Source: an uncultured Clostridium sp. (GTDB lineage Bacteria; Bacillota; Clostridia; Lachnospirales; Lachnospiraceae). Taken from it: a stretch of DNA of 32,084 nucleotides. The notes under the pieces were generated by a model. It was not told where the DNA came from. It saw only the letters and a list, made by a program, of their open reading frames with translations, and did not search any database. Each line of letters starts with the position of its first letter. Position 1 is the stretch's first letter. This document shows, piece by piece, positions 6,974 to 14,308 of the stretch. The stretch spans positions 1 through 32,084 of the forward strand of contig CABVBU010000034.1 in NCBI GenBank assembly GCA_902496665.1, read 5' to 3'. Made by a program: the position numbers and the translations under genes.

Positions 6974-7783
6974 TTATAACATTCTCCGATATTCCATCTT
7001 CCACTGATTCAGCATCTCCCCCGCCGCCGCGATCCGGCCGGCCGGGTCTTTCTCAAATACAGCGGCAAGCTTCAGCGTCTCCGGCGCCTTCTCCGCCTCT
7101 TCTCTCGCCTCTTCCACTCCTTTATTCCAGACTTCCTTATCGTCCTCCCCGATCATCTCCTGGAATTTATCCTTAAGCACAAGCTCCGGATTCAATACTG
7201 TTAAGAAGTACATGCGCTTCACATACTCCGCCTCCGGCTTCGCATTCCAGGCATTCTCATAGGCATGCATGGCTTTCTGGTAACAGAAGAGTTTCGCGTA
7301 GCAGGCCGCGATATTGTTCCAGACCTTTCCCCGGAAATCCCCGGAGAGATGGCGTCCGGCCCCGTCTAAGATCTGCTCATAGATCGTGACCGCTTTTCCG
7401 AAAAGATCCAGACCATAGAAATAATCTGCGCGGCGCTTCTCGTACTCTTCCTCTGAGAGTTTTTTCAGTCCGTTCACGGTCTGTCGGTAAGCTGCCTGCT
7501 CCTTCGGGGTATAGTAATTGCATTCCTTGAGGATCAGGTACAGGATCTCCTCCGTTGCCCCGTGGCTGTCCATCCATTTTTCCACCCGCTCCGCGAGAAA
7601 CGGCATCCGGAGCTCGCTTCTTAAAAACTCAGTCAGGCGTTTGTCAATAAAGTCCTCCAGCACCAGCAGCGGATTGTTGTAGATCACATAGCAGAGCTCC
7701 TGGGAGGAGTAGATATGGATCCCAAGATCCTCGATATAAAGCGGAACCGTTACCGGCTCCTGTCTGCAGAGAATCAGGCTCAT
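6974..7783 (-). CDS. TPR-like protein, third gene of the DUF5717/DUF5716 cassette
   Basis: A 269-residue soluble protein with no family I recognise firmly. The N-terminal part is predicted helical (SQELCYVIYNNPLLVLEDFIDKRL), and about residues 140-205 resemble a TPR pair (VWNNIAACYAKLFCYQKAMHAYENAWNAKPEAEY). The C terminus is helical and Glu/Ala-rich (EEAREEAEKAPETLKLA). The ATG overlaps the stop of the upstream DUF5716-like gene by 4 nt (7780-7783), a classic sign of translational coupling and shared function. No clear terminator follows before the valS leader promoter. Confidence 0.8.
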   Translation of the reverse strand: MSLILCRQEPVTVPLYIEDLGIHIYSSQELCYVIYNNPLLVLEDFIDKRLTEFLRSELRMPFLAERVEKWMDSHGATEEILYLILKECNYYTPKEQAAYRQTVNGLKKLSEEEYEKRRADYFYGLDLFGKAVTIYEQILDGAGRHLSGDFRGKVWNNIAACYAKLFCYQKAMHAYENAWNAKPEAEYVKRMYFLTVLNPELVLKDKFQEMIGEDDKEVWNKGVEEAREEAEKAPETLKLAAVFEKDPAGRIAAAGEMLNQWKMEYRRML

Positions 7784-9006
7784 AATGTCACCTCCTGACG
7801 GACCACCGCGTCCGTCTTCGGGAACAACTCCCCGAATCCCTGGTCCGTGAGCTTGACCACCATAGTCTTCTCATCTAAGAATCCCACAGCCACCCGGATC
7901 TTCGTCGTTTTGTTCGGGCGGTCCGGGAATCCCTCAAGGGCGATCTTCACGGTCCGTTTTTTCTTCGGCTCCTGCTGCGGCGTGATCGTAAAGCTGATCT
8001 CCTTCTCTCCGTCCGGGATCACTTCCACCACGCTTCTCGCCTCGTACCAGCTCTCACCGGCGGATGCCAGCTCAATATCCGTCTTCGTTTCCCGCTTCAT
8101 GACTTCCAGTGACACCGTTGACTTTAATTTTCCCTCACAGAGGCAGACAAAAGCCCCGGAACCCCTCTCGTCCAGATACTCCTCCGCCTTCATGGCAGCT
8201 CCCTTCGCGAAGATGGCCGTCTCCACAAAGACTCTTCTCCGGTTACAGATCTGTTTCATAAATTCCGGCGCCCAGTCGGTTCTCGCGAAACCTTTTCCCG
8301 TCAGGAAGATCGAGGAAAAGATCTTTTTCTGTAAAAACCGCTCTCCACAGGCACACAGGATCTTGTCTGCCATCTTTGCCCCGGAGCCTGTATCGAGAAC
8401 GCTGAGGCTGAAGCCCTCTTCCAGCTCCTCATGCTCCGCGATGGCTGTCATCTGGCGCGGTCCTCTCGTGACCTTCAATTCATAGTAGCGCAGGTCCTCA
8501 TCGGATAATGAGAACATGCCAACCTGGCCGCCCCAGACATCTCTTCTCTGGTTCAGCACATAGTAGACGAAGCATTCCGTGTGGCTTGCGATATGGACAT
8601 TTCCTCTCGGGATCCCAAGGGCTTCCACACTGGCCGTGAGTCCCTCCAAAAGCTTCATCTCCATATTTTTGAGGCTGATGACCAGCTCATCGATCTTCTG
8701 TCCGCCATACTCCGCGCGCACCATGGCGAGGATACTGCCTAAAAATCTCTGCAGCAGTTCCATTCCGCCGTACTTTACACCTCCGATGGTGGACGTTCCT
8801 TCTTTTGCCGCCAGGCTTAAAAGCTTGTCAACAATGACTCCCTCGCCCACCAGCGTATATTTATATGCATCTTCCCCCACATACCACTCTTCCGCGGATT
8901 TTTTTCTGCAGATGACGGTCGGGAGCATCCACGCCTCCTCACGGCCCAGAACAGCCGCCTGGGTGTAGGTATCGCAGAGGTCGATGCCAACGATCAGTTT
9001 CTCCAT
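7780..9006 (-). CDS. Hsp70/actin-fold protein, DUF5716-like, probably a degenerate ATPase
   Basis: A 408-residue protein that I associate with DUF5716. It starts with the phosphate-1 region GIDLCDTYTQAAVL (7-20), comparable to GIDLGTTNS in Hsp70. GMFSLSDEDLRYYELKV (about 163-179) occupies the place of the phosphate-2 loop VFDLGGGTFDVSIL but lacks its glycines. The adenosine-side motif IFLTGKGF (233-240) and the FAKGAAMKA helix (266-274) are Hsp70-like. Residues about 295-408 look beta-rich and end in VKLTDQGFGELFP, reminiscent of an Hsp70 substrate-binding beta domain. AGGA precedes the ATG; the start lies 13 nt after the upstream stop. It may bind nucleotide weakly or only structurally. Confidence 0.8.
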   Translation of the reverse strand: MEKLIVGIDLCDTYTQAAVLGREEAWMLPTVICRKKSAEEWYVGEDAYKYTLVGEGVIVDKLLSLAAKEGTSTIGGVKYGGMELLQRFLGSILAMVRAEYGGQKIDELVISLKNMEMKLLEGLTASVEALGIPRGNVHIASHTECFVYYVLNQRRDVWGGQVGMFSLSDEDLRYYELKVTRGPRQMTAIAEHEELEEGFSLSVLDTGSGAKMADKILCACGERFLQKKIFSSIFLTGKGFARTDWAPEFMKQICNRRRVFVETAIFAKGAAMKAEEYLDERGSGAFVCLCEGKLKSTVSLEVMKRETKTDIELASAGESWYEARSVVEVIPDGEKEISFTITPQQEPKKKRTVKIALEGFPDRPNKTTKIRVAVGFLDEKTMVVKLTDQGFGELFPKTDAVVRQEVTL

Positions 9007-9019
9007 TTATTTGTCCTCA

Positions 9020-12000
9020 TTATGCCAGACGGAACAGTTTTTTCGCGATCTGACTGTCCGTCACATATTCTGTCATGCTTTCTTTTAATTTCCGGTCGTC
9101 CTTCATTCCGAGATAGAGGTTCATGGCATTTAAAGCCGTGAAGCGGTTTCCCTTGTCCCCCGTTGCCGGTTCGCTGCAGGTCACTTCGCCCTCCGCCTTT
9201 TTCACCAGTCTGCCGTCCTCATTCTCCCAGATCTCGTACTCCATGATCTCGCCGTCAAACAGGAGTTTCTGGCGCACATAGATCCCTTTATAGACCATGT
9301 TCATCTCTTCCTCATGGAACTCTTCCTCGTCCGGCAGGATCCTGATCTTTAAGATCGGTCTTCCGTCCGGCCGTCCATGGTACTCGATGATCTCTTTATC
9401 CATGACCTCGCCCGGCATATCCACATATTTTGCAAGATCCTTGTACCACGCGAATACCATACCTCTGGCGGAAAGGATATCCATCATCCGGGAGAGCAGG
9501 GTCTTCTGCTCCTCAGTGATCTGTGCCAGAGTCGAATAAAATTTCGCCAGCGCCAGAAGATAGATCTCCGGCACCTTCCGAAGCTCCATACCGTGGATCG
9601 CGCCCTCCAGATAAGCGAATACCTTATCCCCCGGGACTGTGTCACGCAGGAAGTATTCCGTACACTTCACCGTAAAGTACGCCTTCACGATCACATCGCT
9701 GGTCTCTTTTCTCGACGCGTAAAGGTCAAATACCGTGTCCATATGCTTCTCACAGCCGGAGAACAGGCACTGGGCCAGCAGGCGTTCCTCAAGGTCATAT
9801 GTCTCCACATGGGTCTTCACAGCTTCCGCAAGGATCCTGAACATGGATTCCCCGCTGCCGTTATAATGCTCGCAGAGATAATCCAGGATCACGCTGTCCC
9901 CGTGTCCGTCCGAAAATACACGCCCCGCAAGGTGGAGGAGCAGGTCGTCCTCCTCGAACATCCGGTCTAAGATCAGCTGGGATACCAGAGCCGCGAGACG
10001 TTTCACACGGATCTGCTCCTCGCCGAACTCCTTTATCATCTCGTATGCCTGAACCATGTAATTCTGAACGATCAATGTCTCGCAGACATCCACACGTTCC
10101 AGTCTGGAGAGCGTCCTCTTGTCAAGCTTTAAAAGGTACGCTCCGCCCTCCGCATCCATGGCCTCATCGTCGCCTAAAAGCGCCGCGCGGTAATAGGAAA
10201 TGATCCTCGTGAGCATTTTCTGCTGGTAGGCCGGCTTCACCGGAAGTGTATCCAGAGCAGTCTCGATCCCGGTCACATCTTCCTTCTCAAGGTCCTTTTT
10301 CTCCATGATCTCCAGACACGCCTTCATCTTTAACATCGGGTGGTCCGGGTACATCTCAAAGCATTTTTCTTCCAGTTCCTTTTCATCGAGAACCGGCTCC
10401 TTCGTATATTCCACATCCATGTACCGGTTTCCGAAGGTATCCTGGAACATGATCACACTGTCCTCAAAGAACAACGGCACATAGGCGGTCTGATTCTGCA
10501 GCGGGTAGGCATCCTCACCGGTCAGGATCTCGTTGGAAACGATCACATACTTCATTGCCGCATCCTTCACCTGGATCCGGTTTGCCTTTAAGATACCGGG
10601 CAGCACCCGGGCTACCTGATTATCGATCATATCGCGGTAGATGATATGCTTGTAGATCACCGCAAGTCTCCTGTTGATCCGGGACTCAAAAAGCTGCTCC
10701 ATGGCAAACTTTTCCATCTCCCGCTCGTACTTTTTATAGAGCGGATCGTCCTGCGGAATATAGGCCGCCACATTGGCATAGAGGGCTGCACGGCTCTTCT
10801 GGTCCAGATGGGCGCTCTCATAGGAGAAGTACAGCAGTACCTGGCGCGGCATCATCTTATCATAATCCTCCGGCAGTGCGTAGAGGAAGTATTCATAGAT
10901 CCTCGTGAGGCTGATCTCCTCATTGATTCCCTTCTCATACCAGGAAAAGCTCTCTTTTCCGCGGGCATTTCCCTTGATCAGCAGACAGCACACCGCCGTC
11001 AGCATGTCCTTTTCCGGATACTTCTCATAGAGCTTCGCGAGCAGGCGGTAATACAGGCGGTGGAAGAATTTCGCTCCCGGTGCCAGCTCGCAGATCCGCT
11101 CCGCCAGCTCCTGCCCCACAAGGCCATTCATGACTCCGTAGTAGAGGGCATGGATCTCAAAAGCATCCATCGTCTTTAAGAGTTCCGGATTCTTCCCGAA
11201 GAGACGCACCGTCTCAATATAGAGGAACGGGCTGCGGCAGCCGTTCTTAAACTGCGTTTTGAAGCTCTCCGCGAGGGCTTCCTCCTCCTCGTACATCTCC
11301 GGCAGCATCTTTAACTGCAAAAGCTGCAGGTAGAACCGGCCGTTGACGTCCTCCAGCTTTTTCCTGAACAGGCGTACCACAGCGTCCTTTTTCTCCTCGT
11401 CCGGTTCCAGACGGTACTGCAGGTACTGGTAATAACAGTAGAGGGTTCCGATCCGGTCTCTGAGGGCAGAGACAGTATCCCACGCATCGTCCAGACATAA
11501 AGCCGCCTGATCCGGTCTCTCCGCGTCCAGATAAGTCTCCGCCTGCAGGAGGGACAGGATCACAGAGCCGCCGTTTGCGCCGCGGATGGCATCCAGCTCA
11601 TTCTGGATCTTTCCGAGGACAGCTTTTTTCTCATAGAGACCGCTCTCGTAGGCCTCACGGAGCTTCATGTACCGGCAGACACCCGCTTTGCTGATCTCGC
11701 CCTCAGCGCGCTTTCTATCCGGCTCCTCTCCCATAGCCTCGATCCGGATCACGGTGTCGCCGTGGACGGTAAGAAGGCGGATCGCACCGAGGTTCTTTCC
11801 CTTGTGCATCCTCTCCGGGTGGATCCTGAACCGCAGATCCAGACGGTCCTCTTCGAAATCCGCCTGAGTGATGACCTTCTTCGGGATCTCGATGAAATCG
11901 CCGTCAGCGCGGACCTCCATGTAGAGATATCCCCATGTGTTTTTCCGCAGGACGACCTTGTCATTCACGATATCCTTCGGCTTGTCATAGACCTTCTTTG

Positions 12001-12592
12001 CCGTGGATAAGGTCAGCTCGATGGGTTCCTTCACTCCCGTCGCCAGAAAGAATTCTTCCAGCGCATTCTGGCGGTTTCCATGTCCCCTTAATCCTTCATA
12101 GATCGTGCGGATCCGCAGATCCTTAAACAGCGGCGCTTCCGTAAAATCCCGGTACTCCATGAGGCGCAACGCCAGTTCCATATCCTTTTTCGCCAACTCC
12201 ACAAAATCATCCATAGACTTTAATGTGGACAGGACGCGGACAGACTCGATCATTTCCACACGAAAAAGAAAAGGAACCTCCAGTTCTCCGCTGTTTGTCA
12301 CAAGCGTGAAGTTTCCCTTGATCAGGTCTCCGTTCTCGCACCAGGAGGTGTCGACTTCGTAGACAATATGGTTTCTCAGGCCCCCGAAGGCGTTCTTTAA
12401 GATCTTCACGCGGCTGTGGCTTGAGTAGGCAAGGCCTTTGATATATAAATTGTTCTCACTTGCTAAGTATAGCTCTCTTTTATAAACCGTATCGCTCCCC
12501 AGAGTCTCCTCGACCTTCACAGGATCCAGAAACAGCTTCGGCATCTCCGCGTCCACGATTCCTCTGGAAAGGCGCATGATCCGTTCTCTCAT
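9020..12592 (-). CDS. very large DUF5717-like protein
   Basis: A 1190-residue protein that I associate with DUF5717, an uncharacterised Clostridia family. The first 270 or so residues look beta-rich in two stretches (ELYLASENNLYIKGLAY; LIKGNFTLVTNSGELEVPFLF) separated by helices. From about 300 to 1050 it is almost all helical pairs resembling an alpha-solenoid (for example DAERPDQAALCLDDAWDTVSALRD). The C-terminal 150 residues return to beta structure (RPILKIRILPDEEEFHEEEMNMVYKGIYVRQKLLFDG). There is no signal peptide, membrane helix or catalytic motif that I recognise. AAGGTG lies 7 nt before the ATG. It is the first gene of a three-gene cassette with the Hsp70-like and TPR-like proteins, suggesting a client-handling or scaffold assembly. 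Confidence 0.85.
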   Translation of the reverse strand: MRERIMRLSRGIVDAEMPKLFLDPVKVEETLGSDTVYKRELYLASENNLYIKGLAYSSHSRVKILKNAFGGLRNHIVYEVDTSWCENGDLIKGNFTLVTNSGELEVPFLFRVEMIESVRVLSTLKSMDDFVELAKKDMELALRLMEYRDFTEAPLFKDLRIRTIYEGLRGHGNRQNALEEFFLATGVKEPIELTLSTAKKVYDKPKDIVNDKVVLRKNTWGYLYMEVRADGDFIEIPKKVITQADFEEDRLDLRFRIHPERMHKGKNLGAIRLLTVHGDTVIRIEAMGEEPDRKRAEGEISKAGVCRYMKLREAYESGLYEKKAVLGKIQNELDAIRGANGGSVILSLLQAETYLDAERPDQAALCLDDAWDTVSALRDRIGTLYCYYQYLQYRLEPDEEKKDAVVRLFRKKLEDVNGRFYLQLLQLKMLPEMYEEEEALAESFKTQFKNGCRSPFLYIETVRLFGKNPELLKTMDAFEIHALYYGVMNGLVGQELAERICELAPGAKFFHRLYYRLLAKLYEKYPEKDMLTAVCCLLIKGNARGKESFSWYEKGINEEISLTRIYEYFLYALPEDYDKMMPRQVLLYFSYESAHLDQKSRAALYANVAAYIPQDDPLYKKYEREMEKFAMEQLFESRINRRLAVIYKHIIYRDMIDNQVARVLPGILKANRIQVKDAAMKYVIVSNEILTGEDAYPLQNQTAYVPLFFEDSVIMFQDTFGNRYMDVEYTKEPVLDEKELEEKCFEMYPDHPMLKMKACLEIMEKKDLEKEDVTGIETALDTLPVKPAYQQKMLTRIISYYRAALLGDDEAMDAEGGAYLLKLDKRTLSRLERVDVCETLIVQNYMVQAYEMIKEFGEEQIRVKRLAALVSQLILDRMFEEDDLLLHLAGRVFSDGHGDSVILDYLCEHYNGSGESMFRILAEAVKTHVETYDLEERLLAQCLFSGCEKHMDTVFDLYASRKETSDVIVKAYFTVKCTEYFLRDTVPGDKVFAYLEGAIHGMELRKVPEIYLLALAKFYSTLAQITEEQKTLLSRMMDILSARGMVFAWYKDLAKYVDMPGEVMDKEIIEYHGRPDGRPILKIRILPDEEEFHEEEMNMVYKGIYVRQKLLFDGEIMEYEIWENEDGRLVKKAEGEVTCSEPATGDKGNRFTALNAMNLYLGMKDDRKLKESMTEYVTDSQIAKKLFRLA

Positions 12593-12749
12593 ATATTTTT
12601 CACCTTATATTTATAATCCGATTATGTACGAAGGCTGCAGGTTCCGCCAACGCTTCCGATTCCGCATTGTAAGAAGCATCTGCCAGCCTGTACTTTCTTA
12701 TGGTCATCGCAGGCATATGCTCAGACCTGCTGATTTATTACGTGGTATC

Positions 12750-12758
12750 ATCATAGCA
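12750..12758 (-). promoter_or_regulatory. candidate extended -10 promoter of the DUF5717 cassette
   Basis: On the minus strand TGCTATGAT (revcomp of 12750-12758) gives TATGAT with an upstream TG. No good -35 hexamer is present. It lies 158 nt upstream of the start codon and faces the cassette. Confidence 0.4.
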
Positions 12759-12819
12759 CATTTCCTGAGCAAATTCACTACAAATTTCGACCTTTTTCAT
12801 ATGATGGAAGAAAAAGGGC

Positions 12820-12848
12820 TTGAATACCGCTGTGGAAACCTGTAAAAT
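12820..12848 (+). promoter_or_regulatory. promoter of the DUF4364 gene
   Basis: TTGAAT (12820-12825), a 17-nt spacer and TAAAAT (12843-12848) lie 132 nt upstream of the chosen start. Confidence 0.65.
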
Positions 12849-12980
12849 AGATGTATTCGCAGTGATTAAAAGGAGCTTCCCGTGTTCTGCCTGTAAGACC
12901 GGTTCCGCCTGATCACCACATCCCGTGTAACTGTGCTTTTCACCGTTACCAATGATTTTTCGCCAAAGGAGCTTACGTGT

Positions 12981-13502
12981 ATGTTATCTGATCCGATCAC
13001 GCTCTACAAACTTATGATCCTCTACATGCTGGACCACGTCAATTTTCCCCTGACAAACTCCCAGCTCACGGATTTTTTCCTGGATCACGAATATACGACA
13101 TACTTTACGCTCCAGCAGGCGTTAAACGAACTGAAAGAAGCGGGGCTGATCCGGATGGAATCCACCCATAACTCCTCCCGCTACGAGATCACCAAAGAGG
13201 GCGATGACACCCTCTCCTTCTTTGGAAACAACATCTCTCCGGCAATCATCGATGATATCGACAGCTACTTAAAGGAGAACAAATTCCGCTTAAGAAACGA
13301 GGTCGGCGTCATCTCCGATTTCTATAAATCCACAAATCAGGACTATATCGTCCACTGTGAAGTCCGGGAAGGCAAATCTGTCCTCATCGGCTTCGACCTC
13401 TCCGTCCCCGACAAGGATCAGGCTGAGACTATGGCCAGCCACTGGAAGGAGCGAAGTCAGGATATCTACGCTTATGTGATGAAGACCTTGATGAAAGGCT
13501 GA
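12981..13502 (+). CDS. DUF4364-like winged-helix protein
   Basis: A 173-residue protein. The N-terminal half is a winged helix (LYKLMILYMLDHVNFPLTNSQLTDFFLDHEYTTYFTLQQALNELKEAGLI, with the wing in RYEITKEGDDTL), as in DUF4364 proteins of Clostridia. The C-terminal half is a small mixed domain of unknown ligand (DYIVHCEVREGKSVLIGFDLSVPDKDQAE). The frame opens 48 nt earlier at 12933, but AAAGGAG lies 9 nt before the ATG at 12981, and the earlier residues are not family-like. Its target is unknown; it is divergent from the DUF5717 cassette, which could be one target. Confidence 0.9.
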   Translation: MLSDPITLYKLMILYMLDHVNFPLTNSQLTDFFLDHEYTTYFTLQQALNELKEAGLIRMESTHNSSRYEITKEGDDTLSFFGNNISPAIIDDIDSYLKENKFRLRNEVGVISDFYKSTNQDYIVHCEVREGKSVLIGFDLSVPDKDQAETMASHWKERSQDIYAYVMKTLMKG

Positions 13503-13550
13503 GATATGCGTTTTGAAGTCTGCCTCCGGCAAATTTTCTTAACGTACGTG

Positions 13551-13597
13551 AAAACGGCACCTGCCGCAGTAAAAATTCTGCGGCAGATGCCGTTTTT
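13551..13597. terminator. bidirectional terminator between the DUF4364 gene and engB
   Basis: A long stem has arms AACGGCACCTGCCGCAG and CTGCGGCAGATGCCGTT (one mismatch). It is flanked by an A run on the left and TTTTT on the right, so it can serve the plus-strand gene and the minus-strand engB end. The adjacent genes converge here. Confidence 0.9.
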
Positions 13598-13612
13598 CAG
13601 TACTTCTGAAAT

Positions 13613-14293
13613 TTAAAGGTCCTGCTGTGCCTCCTTAGCAGCCTTCTTTGCCGCCCACTCCGCAGCTTTCTCCGCCTGGATCTCCTCCTCCGCGGTCAGA
13701 AGATCTTCTCCTGCTGCCATCTTGTCAATAAGATTCCAGATGTCCTCCCGGCCCTGCTTTGTCTCGGCGGAGAACGGGATCAGGATGTCCTGTTTTTCCA
13801 TGCCGAGACCGGTGCGGATGAGTTTTACCTGCTTCTGAATCTGGCTGCGCTTGATCTTGTCAAGCTTTGTGGCGATGATGACCGGACGGAAGCCGTTGTA
13901 AACGACCCAGTCGTACATAGTCTTGTCGTTGGCGGACGGCTCGTGGCGGATGTCCACAAGAAGGAAGACGCACTTTAGCATCTGGGACTTGTGGAGATAG
14001 TTCTCGATCATCTTGCCCCACTTCACCTTCTCAGACTGCGGAACCTTCGCGTAACCGTAGCCGGGAAGATCCACGTAGTAAAGATCTCCGTTGATGTTAT
14101 AAAAGTTGATCGTCTGGGTCTTTCCCGGCTGGGAGGACGTTCTCGCCAGTGCTTTCCGGTTCATGAGCGCGTTGATCAGGGAAGATTTTCCCACGTTTGA
14201 TTTTCCCGCGAAGGCGAACTCCGGCAGCGTGTTCTCCGGCAGTGTGCTCGTCACGCCGCAGACGGTCTCAAGTTCCACATTTCTGATTACCAT
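13613..14293 (-). CDS. engB: ribosome-assembly GTPase EngB/YsxC (YihA)
   Basis: This is a circularly non-permuted TRAFAC GTPase needed for assembly of the large ribosomal subunit. Motifs: G1 GKSNVGKS (30-37), G2 region SQPGKTQT (54-61), G3 DLPGYG (75-80), G4 TKLDK (142-146) and G5 near PFSAE. Length is 226 residues. The extra C terminus (about 195-226) is Ala/Lys/Glu-rich and longer than in minimal EngB. AAGGAG precedes the ATG. It starts 15 nt after the lon stop, the common lon-engB operon arrangement in Gram-positives. Confidence 0.97.
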   Translation of the reverse strand: MVIRNVELETVCGVTSTLPENTLPEFAFAGKSNVGKSSLINALMNRKALARTSSQPGKTQTINFYNINGDLYYVDLPGYGYAKVPQSEKVKWGKMIENYLHKSQMLKCVFLLVDIRHEPSANDKTMYDWVVYNGFRPVIIATKLDKIKRSQIQKQVKLIRTGLGMEKQDILIPFSAETKQGREDIWNLIDKMAAGEDLLTAEEEIQAEKAAEWAAKKAAKEAQQDL

Positions 14294-14308
14294 ATATTTC
14301 TCCTTATA

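Larger units (their letters stand above)
12593..12980. other. divergent intergenic region between the DUF5717 and DUF4364 genes
   Basis: It holds one promoter in each direction (listed separately). The remaining 150 nt next to the DUF5717 gene shows no convincing hairpin, repeat or ORF. Confidence 0.5.

Noticed and set aside
7847..8485. 212-residue plus-strand ORF opposite the Hsp70-like gene
   Set aside because: Low-complexity Ser/Phe-rich antisense frame without a ribosome-binding site.
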